DNA of 40,387 nucleotides from Glycomyces buryatensis (GTDB taxonomy: Bacteria > Actinomycetota > Actinomycetes > Mycobacteriales > Micromonosporaceae), in assembly GCF_004912275.1 (NCBI RefSeq), contig NZ_STGY01000070.1, forward strand, positions 1 through 40,387, read 5' to 3'. The translations under genes and the position numbers were made by a program. Below the pieces are notes generated by a model. That model was given only the letters and a program-made list of their open reading frames with translations. It searched no databases and was not told where the DNA came from. This document shows, piece by piece, positions 33,450 to 40,387 of this stretch. Position 1 is the stretch's first letter; each line of letters begins with the position of its first letter.

Positions 33450-35020
33450 GACCGAGTTCCTTCGCCGTTGAGGAGTTCGACGGCGGGGTTGTAGTAGTCG
33501 GCGGCGCGCTTCGCGACGCCTTCGAGGCCCCGGCCGCCGTCGGCGGGGCGCTTCATGATGCCGAAGGTGCCGTCGGCGATGGCGTTCAGCAGTCCGTCGG
33601 CTTCGATGCGTTCCAGCAGGTCGACGGCCTCGCCGAGGACCTGGTTCGCGCGATTGGCGATGAACCCGTCCGGCGGGGGCCGGAAGTCCTCGGTCAGGCC
33701 CCCGGCCGCGCTCAGGACGTAGCGCACGTTCTGGAGGGCGATGTCCCGATCGGACAGCCAGGGGGTGACGACCGCTTCGGTCATCATGCCCACCAGTAGG
33801 ATCGACTGACCGGTCATGACCCCGGCGAGATTGAAGAACCCGTCCAGGAGGTTGCCGCGGAAGACGTCACCGGTCATGTGCTTGGTCGGCGGCATCCACT
33901 TCAGCGGCGCGTCGGGGAACAGCTGGCGGGCCAGCAGCGCGTGCGCGAGTTCCATCCGGAACGACTCGGGCACTTCGGGATTGATCTCGAAGGCGTGCCC
34001 CAGGCCCAGCAGCTCGTCGGGCAGACCCGCCTCGTGGGCGAAGTACTCGTTGAGCAGCTGCGAGACGGTGACGGTGTGGGCGGCCTCGACCGCGTCGGCG
34101 GTGGTGAGGTAGTTGTCCTCGCCGGTGTTGATGATGATCCCAGCGCGGGCGTGGATCTGCCGCGAGAACCGTTGGTCTACAAAGGTGCGAATGGGGTTGA
34201 TGTCGCGGAACAGGATGCCGTACATGCAGTCGTTGAGCATCATGTCGAGCCGGTTCATCCCGGCCAGCGCGGCGATCTCGGGCATGCAGAGCCCCGAGGC
34301 GTAGTTGCAGAGCCTGACGTAGCGGCCGATCTCGGCGGAGGTCTCGTCGAGCGCGGCGCGCATGAGGCGGAAGTTCTCGCCGGTGGCGTAGGTCCCGGCG
34401 AAGCCCTCGCGTGTGGCGCCCTCGGGGACGTAGTCCAGCAGGGACTGGCCCGTGGAGCGGATGACGGCGATGATGTCGGCCCCGGCCTTGGCGGCGGACT
34501 GGGCCTGCGGGATGTCCTCGTAGATGTCGCCGGTGGCGACGATGAGGTAGATCCAGGGCCGCTGCGGCGGGTCGCCGATGTCGCGGACCATTTGCGACCG
34601 GTGCCCCCGCTGGGCGTCGATCCGGTCGAAGCCCGCTTGGACGGCGGCAAGCGAGCGCTCGCGGGCGGCGTCCCTCGCCTTGCCCTGGGGCGCTTCGAAG
34701 GTGACGGCGCCGGCGGCGCTGGCGTGGGCGAGCCGGGTCAGGTCGGGGTAGTCGCCCTGGTTCAGGGCGTGGAAGATCGAGGCGGCGATGCCGGATTCGA
34801 TGCCGACCTGTTCGGCGACGGCGTCGGCGAGGCGGTTGACCCACGGGATGCCCTCGGGGTCGGCGCCGGTGAGTCCGGCCAGGCGCAGAGTGGCGCGTTC
34901 GACGGAGACGGTGGTGTGGCTGCGGGCCAGGTCGACCACGGGGCGGCCGGCGCGGCCCGCGAGGCCCCGGGCACGCATGACCAGGTCGGGGTCGAGCGGC
35001 AGGAGCGGCTTGGCGGTCAT
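33446..35020 (-). CDS. kamD: Beta-lysine 5,6-aminomutase, alpha subunit
   Basis: A 524-residue TIM-barrel catalytic subunit that holds the PLP-substrate complex and upper face of adenosylcobalamin. Family segments are QRPWIYLIVATGDIYEDIPQAQSAAKAGADIIAVIRSTGQSLLDYVPEGAT, YASGLCMPEIAALAGMNRLDMMLNDCMYGILFRDINPIRTFVDQ and GIIINTGEDNYLTTADAVE. The length equals clostridial KamD (about 516). A much longer open frame runs upstream, but the ATG at 35020 overlaps the kdd stop in ATGA and starts the family normally. It is followed by kamE through another ATGA, so both subunits are made in a fixed ratio. Confidence 0.94.
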   Translation of the reverse strand: MTAKPLLPLDPDLVMRARGLAGRAGRPVVDLARSHTTVSVERATLRLAGLTGADPEGIPWVNRLADAVAEQVGIESGIAASIFHALNQGDYPDLTRLAHASAAGAVTFEAPQGKARDAARERSLAAVQAGFDRIDAQRGHRSQMVRDIGDPPQRPWIYLIVATGDIYEDIPQAQSAAKAGADIIAVIRSTGQSLLDYVPEGATREGFAGTYATGENFRLMRAALDETSAEIGRYVRLCNYASGLCMPEIAALAGMNRLDMMLNDCMYGILFRDINPIRTFVDQRFSRQIHARAGIIINTGEDNYLTTADAVEAAHTVTVSQLLNEYFAHEAGLPDELLGLGHAFEINPEVPESFRMELAHALLARQLFPDAPLKWMPPTKHMTGDVFRGNLLDGFFNLAGVMTGQSILLVGMMTEAVVTPWLSDRDIALQNVRYVLSAAGGLTEDFRPPPDGFIANRANQVLGEAVDLLERIEADGLLNAIADGTFGIMKRPADGGRGLEGVAKRAADYYNPAVELLNGEGTRS

Positions 35021-36066
35021 GCGCGGGCCTCCGTGCGCTCGGCGAACAGGTTCTCGAGTTCGGGGTGGGCGGCCACGAGCTGGAGCGCGTAGTCGGCGTG
35101 ACCTGGGACGTAGCCGTTGCCGATGAGCATTTCGACGTCGGCGGCGAGGCCTTCGGCGCCGAGGGCGGCGGACGGGAATGAGGTCGCCATGGAGAAGAAG
35201 ACGACGGTGCCGCCGGTGGTGGTGGACAGGATCGCGCCGTGTTCGCAGCCGGGGACGTCGACGCAGACGACCGTGACGTCGGCGCCCCTGCCGCCCAGGG
35301 CGTCGGTGACGGCTCCGGAGAGGGCGATCGGATCGGTGGCGTCGGCGACGGCGATGCGGGCGGCCAGGCCGGTCTGCTCCAGGCGGGCGGCTTCGGCCTC
35401 GTCTCGGACGATGCCGAGCGTGGTCGCCGCGCGGGCGTCCCGGGCGGCGGCCAGCGACAGCGATCCGGATTTCCCGGCGGCGCCGAGGACGGCGACGGTC
35501 GTCTGCGAGGGCGCCCGGCGGGCGACGACGCGCCTGACCAGGGCGGGCGCTCCGCACACGTCGAAGACGGCGAGGGCGAGCGCCTCGGGAAGGTGCTCGG
35601 GGAGGACGGCGGCGATGGAGCGCGCGAAGAGGATGGCGTGTCCCGAGGCGGGGACCTGTTCGCCGAGGCCGTTCCAGCGGGCGAGGCCGTCGGTGATGGC
35701 GAGCGGGGTGAGGGTGAGGGAGACGAGGGTGGCGATCTTCTGGCCGGGTTTGAGCCCGAGCGGGGAGCGGGGGCCGACTTCGTCGACGGTGCCGATGAGC
35801 ATTCCGCCGGAGCCGGTGGCCGGATTGTGCATCTTGCCGCGCCGCTCGATGATGCCGAGGACTTCGGCCCGAATGGCGGCCCCGTCCCCGCCGTGGGCGG
35901 CGTGAAGCTGCCGGTAGGAGGCGGCGTCGAGGTTGAGCCGCTCGACGCTGACGCGCGCTTCGGAGTCGGCGATCTGGGGGTTGGTGTCGAGTTTGTCCGC
36001 TGCTTGTGGCAGCACCCCGGTGGGGCTGACGACTCGGTGCGATCCGACTGGTGAGTCCGTCGACAT
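35017..36066 (-). CDS. kdd: L-erythro-3,5-diaminohexanoate dehydrogenase
   Basis: A 349-residue oxidoreductase that oxidises 3,5-diaminohexanoate to 3-keto-5-aminohexanoate with NAD(P)+. The cofactor-binding loop is VAVLGAAGKSG (about residues 191-201). The N-terminal part is similar to family members (GKMHNPATGSGGMLIGTV, VSLTLTPLAI). The length agrees with clostridial Kdd. It is the first gene of the leftward operon; AAGGGCGG lies 6 nt before the ATG. Its stop overlaps the kamD start. It is divergent from kamA across a 152-bp intergenic region. The family is only distantly like medium-chain dehydrogenases, so the gene order is important support. Confidence 0.92.
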   Translation of the reverse strand: MSTDSPVGSHRVVSPTGVLPQAADKLDTNPQIADSEARVSVERLNLDAASYRQLHAAHGGDGAAIRAEVLGIIERRGKMHNPATGSGGMLIGTVDEVGPRSPLGLKPGQKIATLVSLTLTPLAITDGLARWNGLGEQVPASGHAILFARSIAAVLPEHLPEALALAVFDVCGAPALVRRVVARRAPSQTTVAVLGAAGKSGSLSLAAARDARAATTLGIVRDEAEAARLEQTGLAARIAVADATDPIALSGAVTDALGGRGADVTVVCVDVPGCEHGAILSTTTGGTVVFFSMATSFPSAALGAEGLAADVEMLIGNGYVPGHADYALQLVAAHPELENLFAERTEARA

Positions 36067-36218
36067 CGTTGCCGCCCTTCATATAGAGAGGAATATTTGG
36101 AATCTCAATATGCGAGACCTAGCGAACAACTGTAACTGAAGGTTATCCTCGTCACAAGATGGCTATCCGCTGTCTGTACGGCTTCCCCGGCCAACATACC
36201 GGGCATGGAGGTGCAAAC
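36067..36218. promoter_or_regulatory. Shared divergent promoter region of the lysine operons
   Basis: The 152-bp gap between kdd and kamA is more AT-rich than its surroundings. A possible kamA -10 box is TATCCT (36144-36149), implying a 60-nt leader. GGAATATTTGGAAT repeats GGAAT at 36088-36101. A weak CCCGG...CCGGG hairpin lies in the kamA leader. No regulator gene is adjacent, so which factor acts here is unknown. Confidence 0.55.
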
Positions 36219-37703
36219 GTGACCGACCAACCGATCGGTGAGAAACTACCCGCCGCGATCGAACAGCCCTACCAGTACCGGCGACGGACTCTGGTCGAAC
36301 CCGACTGGACCCGTTTCCCCGGCTGGACCGGCGCCACCGCCGAGGACTGGGCCTCCGCGCAGTGGCAGCGCGCGCACTGCGTCAAGAACGTGAAACAGCT
36401 GCGGGAGGTGGTCGGCGACCGGCTGCACGAGTCGTTCTACGAGGACCTGGCCTCCGACATGGAGCGGGCGGCGACGATGTCGATGCTGCTCCCGCCGCAG
36501 ATGCTCAACACGATGGTGCCCGACATCGAGGACACCACGCCGGGCTCGTGGACGGACGCGTTCTACGCCGACCCGGTCCGCCGCTACATGCTGCCCGTGC
36601 TCTCCGACCGCCGCACCGACTGGCCGTCGCACCCCTTCGCCACCCGCGATTCCCTGCACGAGCACGACATGTGGGCCGTCGAGGGCCTGACCCACCGCTA
36701 CCCGACCAAGGTGCTCGCCGAGCTGCTCTCCACCTGCCCCCAGTACTGCGGGCACTGCACCCGCATGGACCTGGTCGGCAACTCCACCCCCACCGTCGAC
36801 AAGCGCAAGCTCTCGCTGAAGCCGGTCGACCGTCAGACCGCGATCCTCGACTACCTCGACGCCCACCCCGGGGTGCGGGACGTGGTCGTCTCCGGCGGCG
36901 ACGTCGCGAACCTGCCGTGGAAGAACCTGGAACGCTTCCTGGACCGGCTGCTCGACATCGAGACCATCCGCGACATCCGCCTGGCCACCAAGGCGCTCAT
37001 GGGACTCCCGCAGCACTGGTTGCAGGACGAGATCGTCGAGGGCATGGCGCGCGTCGCCAAGCGCGCGGCCGGTCAGGGCGTCAACCTGGCGATCCACACC
37101 CACATCAACCACGCCAACTCGGTGACCCCGGCGGTGGCGAAAGCGGCCGCGGCCATGCTCGACGCCGGTGTGCGGGACGTCCGCAACCAGGGTGTGCTCA
37201 TGCGCGGCATCAACGACACCCAGGCCGACCTGCTCGACCTGTGCTTCGCCATGCAGGGCGAGGCGAACATCCTGCCGTACTACTTCTACATGTGCGACAT
37301 GATCCCTAACGCCGAGCACTGGCGCACCTCCGTCGCGCAGGCGCAGGACCTCCAGACCGCGATCATGGGCTACCTGCCCGGCTACGCGACCCCGCGGATC
37401 ATCTGCGACGTGCCGATGGTCGGCAAGCGGTGGGTCCACCAGCTGTCCGAGTACGACCGGGAGCTGGGGATCTCGTACTGGACCAAGAACTACCGGACCT
37501 CGATCGAGGCCGACGATCCCGACGCGCTCACCCGGCGCTATCCGTTCTACGACCCGATCGACACGCTTCCCAAGGCGGGTCAGGGGTGGTGGGCGAACAT
37601 GCATCCGCCGGCTCGAGTGGCCGAGGACGGCAATGCGGCGGCGGCGAAGTCGCGCGAAGCCGTGGCGCGCCACGACGAGGCGGCAATCGACACGGGGGTC
37701 TGA
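36219..37703 (+). CDS. kamA: L-lysine 2,3-aminomutase
   Basis: A 494-residue radical-SAM/PLP enzyme that converts L-lysine to L-beta-lysine. The cluster motif is C173-x3-C177-x2-C180 (CPQYCGHCTR) with GGD at 226-228. Two aspartates that hold the lysine side chain lie at D360 (YMCDM) and D397 (ICDVP), 37 residues apart as in clostridial KamA. K403 (PMVGKRW) is the likely PLP lysine, but the usual glycine-rich loop is reduced and one residue shorter. It is longer than the clostridial 416 residues, mainly at the N-terminus. The GTG at 36219 is preferred over an ATG at 36159 because GGAGGTG lies 5 nt upstream. Kce follows after 2 nt. Confidence 0.92.
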   Translation: MTDQPIGEKLPAAIEQPYQYRRRTLVEPDWTRFPGWTGATAEDWASAQWQRAHCVKNVKQLREVVGDRLHESFYEDLASDMERAATMSMLLPPQMLNTMVPDIEDTTPGSWTDAFYADPVRRYMLPVLSDRRTDWPSHPFATRDSLHEHDMWAVEGLTHRYPTKVLAELLSTCPQYCGHCTRMDLVGNSTPTVDKRKLSLKPVDRQTAILDYLDAHPGVRDVVVSGGDVANLPWKNLERFLDRLLDIETIRDIRLATKALMGLPQHWLQDEIVEGMARVAKRAAGQGVNLAIHTHINHANSVTPAVAKAAAAMLDAGVRDVRNQGVLMRGINDTQADLLDLCFAMQGEANILPYYFYMCDMIPNAEHWRTSVAQAQDLQTAIMGYLPGYATPRIICDVPMVGKRWVHQLSEYDRELGISYWTKNYRTSIEADDPDALTRRYPFYDPIDTLPKAGQGWWANMHPPARVAEDGNAAAAKSREAVARHDEAAIDTGV

Positions 37704-37705
37704 CC

Positions 37706-38551
37706 ATGGGCGGCACCCTCATCACCGTTGCCCCCACCGGGGCCGAGGCCGACAAGGCGAAGGTCCCGGAGCTGCCGGTGACACTGGATGAACTGGTGGA
37801 GACGGCGGTGGCCTGCGAGCGCGCGGGCGCGGCCGTCATCCACGTCCACATTCGCGGCGACGACGCCAAGCCGACCCTCGACCAGGGCAGGCTCCGCGAC
37901 ACCGTGGCGACTCTTCGCGAGGCGACCGGCCTGGTCGTGCAGCTATCGTCGGGCGGGGCGGTGACCGATCCCGAGTCGGATCGGCTGGCCGTGCTCGACG
38001 CGGAACCGGACATGGCCTCCTGCACGATGGGCACGGTGAACTTCGGCGACGACGTGTTCATGAACCGCTGGGGGTTCATCGTCGAGCTGCATCGGCGCAT
38101 GCAGGATCGGGCCGTGGTCCCCGAATACGAGCTGTTCGACCTGGGCCACCTGCCCTCGCTGGCGCGGCTGCTGGACGAGCACGGCCTGCCGTTCGGCGGG
38201 CACGTCCACGTGGACTTCGTGCTCGGAGTGCCGGGCGGAGCGGCGGGCGACGCGGCGACTGTCACGGCCTTCGCCGAGGGAGTCCGGCGCTACCTGCCGG
38301 AGGGAACCACGTTCTCGGCCACCGGGATTGGACGAACGACCCTGCCGGTGATGTTCGCGTCCCTGGCGTCCGGCGGTCACCTGCGGGTCGGCATGGAGGA
38401 CACCGTCCAGTTCGCCCGGCGCACGCCGGTCAAGGACAATGCGCAGCTGGTGAAGCGGGCGGCCGAGGCGGCGAAGCTGGCGCAGCGGCCGCCGATGTCC
38501 ACAGCGGAGGCCCGCAAGCTTCTGGGCATCCGCGACACCGGAGTCGCATAG
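37706..38551 (+). CDS. kce: 3-keto-5-aminohexanoate cleavage enzyme
   Basis: A 281-residue TIM-barrel zinc enzyme (BKACE/DUF849 family). It joins 3-keto-5-aminohexanoate with acetyl-CoA and gives 3-aminobutyryl-CoA and acetoacetate. The zinc ligands expected from the structurally known Kce are present at the same positions: H46 and H48 (VIHVHIRG) and E231 (RVGMEDT). The substrate loop GTVNFGDDVFMN is also typical. DUF849 enzymes have varied substrates, but the neighbours make this assignment strong. The ATG lies 2 nt after the kamA stop, so the two are surely co-transcribed. Confidence 0.92.
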   Translation: MGGTLITVAPTGAEADKAKVPELPVTLDELVETAVACERAGAAVIHVHIRGDDAKPTLDQGRLRDTVATLREATGLVVQLSSGGAVTDPESDRLAVLDAEPDMASCTMGTVNFGDDVFMNRWGFIVELHRRMQDRAVVPEYELFDLGHLPSLARLLDEHGLPFGGHVHVDFVLGVPGGAAGDAATVTAFAEGVRRYLPEGTTFSATGIGRTTLPVMFASLASGGHLRVGMEDTVQFARRTPVKDNAQLVKRAAEAAKLAQRPPMSTAEARKLLGIRDTGVA

Positions 38552-38560
38552 GCTGGATTC

Positions 38561-39709
38561 ATGGCACAGAGCGAAGCGGACCGGCAGGGCGAGGCGCAAC
38601 CGACCGTCACGACCGAATACTCCACCAAGGGCGCCTACGTCACCGGCGAGGAGTTCAACCGGGACACGCACTACATCGAGGACCGGGTCGTGGCCGATGT
38701 CGAGGCCGTCCGGGCCGCGCCGATCGCGGAGTCCTCGAAGATCGGGGACCCGCGGATGGCCGGTCTCACCGCGGACGCGCGGGCCTGGCCGGTCGAGCCG
38801 GGCCGGTACCGGCTCGTGGCGGCGCGGGCCTGTCCGTGGGCGCATCGCTCGATCATCATTCGTCGTCTGCTGGGTCTGGAAGGGGTCATCTCGCTGGCCA
38901 CTCCGGGCCCGGTGCACGACGTCCGCTCCTGGACGTTCGACCTGAGTCCGGACGGCCGGGACCCGGTGCTCGGCACGGAGCGGTTGCAGGAGAACTACTT
39001 CAAGCGCTTCCCCGAGTATCCGCGCGGCATCACCGTGCCTGCCCTGGTGGACATTCCCTCCGGCGGGGTGGTCACCAACAACTATCCGCAGCTGACGTTC
39101 GACTTCTCCACCCAGTGGGCCGAATATCACCGGGAAGGGGCGCCGGATCTCCTCCCGTCGGACCTGATCGACGACATGCTCCCGGTCGTCAAGCGGATCT
39201 ACACCGAGATCAACAACGGGGTGTACCGGGCGGGGTTCGCCGGTTCACAGCGGGCTTACGACCTGGCCTACGAGCGGCTGTTCGGGGCGCTCGACTGGCT
39301 GGAGGAGCGCCTGGCGGACCGTCGATTCGTGATGGGCGACCACCTCACCGAGGCCGACGTCCGGCTCTTCACCACGTTGCTGCGCTTCGACCCGGTCTAC
39401 CACGGCCACTTCAAGTGCAACCGCAATAAACTCACCGAGATGCCGAACCTGTGGGCCTACGCGCGGGACCTGTTCCAGACCCCCGGCTTCGGCGACACGG
39501 CGGACTTCGACCAGATCAAGCGGCACTACTACGTCGTGCACGAGGACATCAACCCGACGCAGCTGGTCCCGGAAGGCCCCGACCTGGAGAACTGGCTCTC
39601 CGAGCACGGACGCGAAAAGCTGGGCGGAACGCCGTTCGGGAACGGGACGGCCCCCGGACCGGTTGCGGCAGCAGAGCAACCGCCGGGAGCGAACCCGCTC
39701 TACGGGTGA
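38561..39709 (+). CDS. Xenologous (omega/ECM4-type) glutathione transferase
   Basis: A 382-residue member of the glutathionyl-hydroquinone reductase group (YqjG/ECM4). The N-terminal thioredoxin-like domain carries the active cysteine C91 in ACPWAHRS, and the helical C-terminal domain has the family segments NNYPQLTFDFSTQW, YTEINNGVYRAGFAGSQ and MGDHLTEADVRLFTTLLRFD. In glutathione organisms these enzymes reduce glutathionyl-hydroquinones; since this organism has mshC, mycothiol is the probable thiol. It starts 9 nt after kce and may be part of that operon, although TAGGCT lies 6 nt before its ATG. It overlaps the convergent gene by 10 nt. Confidence 0.88.
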   Translation: MAQSEADRQGEAQPTVTTEYSTKGAYVTGEEFNRDTHYIEDRVVADVEAVRAAPIAESSKIGDPRMAGLTADARAWPVEPGRYRLVAARACPWAHRSIIIRRLLGLEGVISLATPGPVHDVRSWTFDLSPDGRDPVLGTERLQENYFKRFPEYPRGITVPALVDIPSGGVVTNNYPQLTFDFSTQWAEYHREGAPDLLPSDLIDDMLPVVKRIYTEINNGVYRAGFAGSQRAYDLAYERLFGALDWLEERLADRRFVMGDHLTEADVRLFTTLLRFDPVYHGHFKCNRNKLTEMPNLWAYARDLFQTPGFGDTADFDQIKRHYYVVHEDINPTQLVPEGPDLENWLSEHGREKLGGTPFGNGTAPGPVAAAEQPPGANPLYG

Positions 39710-40227
39710 CGGTCGGATTCAGGTTCGGGCACTTGTCGAGGAAGTGACTGCGCAGGACCACCCGAAGCCGCCGAACGCTCTTGCCCAAGGCGGTCGGCAT
39801 AGACGTCGATGAGCGTTTCGAAGTAGCGGTAGAGCTCATCCCCCACCTGCGCCTGGCGATGCTCGATGTACCCCCTGCAGGTGTCGAAGCAGCGCTTCAT
39901 CGTGCCACCGCGAAGTTCCAGGAGAAGCCGAACATCGATGATGCCGCGGGCACCCAACATCGAAAGGAACTCGTAGTAGTCCAAAATGGTGATGGCGTGC
40001 AGCGATTCATCGGGCGTGACGTCGGCGTCTACCGGCCGTCCGGCAGCGATGCGCTCAGCCATCCACATGTCGGCGGCCGCCAGCGTTTCCGTGCTCTGGA
40101 AGTTCGTTATCAGGTCGACCGTGTGCTGCCTCCGCTGCGACTGCCGCACCTGCAATACGGTCGTGGCACCGAACACCACTGCCACCATTACTGATGCGGC
40201 AGTGTCATTGATGTCGTTGCGAAACAT
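39700..40227 (-). CDS. DUF4760-like membrane-anchored protein
   Basis: A 175-residue protein with an N-terminal membrane helix (AASVMVAVVFGATTVLQV, about residues 10-27) followed by a basic RQSQRRQHTVDLI and a helical cytoplasmic domain (ESLHAITILDYYEFLSMLGARGIIDVRLLLELRGG). This resembles DUF4760 proteins of unknown function. The same frame is open upstream to 40368 and encodes another hydrophobic stretch, but no ATG, GTG or TTG is found there, so the ATG at 40227 is taken as the start. It is convergent with the GST gene, overlapping it by 10 nt. Confidence 0.65.
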   Translation of the reverse strand: MFRNDINDTAASVMVAVVFGATTVLQVRQSQRRQHTVDLITNFQSTETLAAADMWMAERIAAGRPVDADVTPDESLHAITILDYYEFLSMLGARGIIDVRLLLELRGGTMKRCFDTCRGYIEHRQAQVGDELYRYFETLIDVYADRLGQERSAASGGPAQSLPRQVPEPESDRHP

Positions 40228-40387
40228 GAGCAGTGCGCTTCCACCGACGACCAGGATGGCGACCAGGCCGGCCTGTATTCCGGTGCGCAGCCAGGGATTT
40301 GACTGGTGCCAACGAATCCTGATCCGGCGAAGGGTGCCGGTGCTGTCTAAGGGTCCTTCTGGGAATTAGTTGATGTCTGGTGGCTAT
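40228..40387 (-). other. Upstream region of the DUF4760-like gene, open in frame
   Basis: The minus-strand frame stays open for 46 codons before the chosen start, and codes a hydrophobic stretch AGLVAILVVGGSALLM, but has no usual start codon. Either this is untranslated, a start is non-standard, or a sequencing or frameshift change hides a start. Nothing else is seen here. Confidence 0.35.

Noticed and set aside
33446..36082. 878-codon minus frame extending kamD upstream
   Set aside because: The upstream part is an out-of-frame Arg/Pro-rich shadow of kdd; the ATGA overlap at 35017-35020 fixes the kamD start.
36159..36218. ATG at 36159 as the start of kamA
   Set aside because: It adds 20 residues with no family match; the GTG at 36219 has GGAGGTG 5 nt upstream.
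36067..36218. Lysine or cobalamin riboswitch in front of the lysine operons
   Set aside because: The shared 152-bp gap is too short and shows no recognisable aptamer core.
1..40387. Mobile elements, prophage, CRISPR arrays, tRNA or rRNA genes
   Set aside because: No transposase, integrase, direct-repeat array, tRNA cloverleaf or rRNA sequence could be recognised.

Overview
This is a high-GC chromosomal window from an actinomycete. The evidence is a mycothiol ligase (mshC), frequent GTG and TTG starts, several starts with no Shine-Dalgarno that sit 7 nt after a TANNNT box (leaderless pattern), and Tat-type signal peptides. Genus cannot be fixed from sequence alone. About 36 protein genes are supported. 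No rRNA, tRNA, CRISPR array, insertion sequence or prophage gene was seen, and no gene-free stretch exceeds 300 bp.

Layout. 1-6.3 kb: an OsmC peroxiredoxin, a radical-SAM KamA paralogue of unknown substrate, a quinone-reductase/XRE divergent pair with a striking operator, and two imine-reductase-like enzymes divergent from an HxlR regulator with matching operator boxes. 6.3-20 kb: mostly housekeeping (DUF2087 regulator, HAD phosphatase, thymidine kinase, cobalamin-dependent methionine synthase metH, PPOX flavoprotein, phenylalanine hydroxylase, an orphan HypX, mshC, uppP, an aldo/keto reductase, a VOC/AraC pair). 20-30.9 kb: an ABC-F ATPase with a possible attenuation leader, an M20 peptidase, a KhtTU-like K+/H+ antiporter pair, a transglutaminase-like protein, TrmO, a secreted acid phosphatase-like protein, a membrane protein and a secreted class A beta-lactamase-like serine hydrolase. 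31-38.6 kb: the most interesting region, described next. 38.6-40.4 kb: a xenologous-type glutathione transferase and a DUF4760-like membrane protein.

The 31-38.6 kb region encodes a complete lysine-to-crotonyl-CoA route, best known from fermenting anaerobes: KamA (L-lysine to beta-lysine), KamD/KamE (B12- and PLP-dependent beta-lysine 5,6-aminomutase), Kdd (3,5-diaminohexanoate dehydrogenase), Kce (3-keto-5-aminohexanoate cleavage) and Kal (3-aminobutyryl-CoA ammonia lyase), plus a MutL-like ASKHA protein that probably protects or reactivates the aminomutase. The genes lie in two divergent operons, kdd-kamD-kamE-kal-mutL leftward and kamA-kce-GST rightward, around one 152-bp intergenic region. 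All four junctions of the leftward operon are 4-nt ATGA/GTGA overlaps. Catalytic residues are conserved where they can be checked (KamE His116/Lys127, Kce His46/His48/Glu231, KamA CX3CX2C and two substrate Asp), so the pathway looks functional. No lysine transporter, CoA-transferase or pathway regulator lies in the window.
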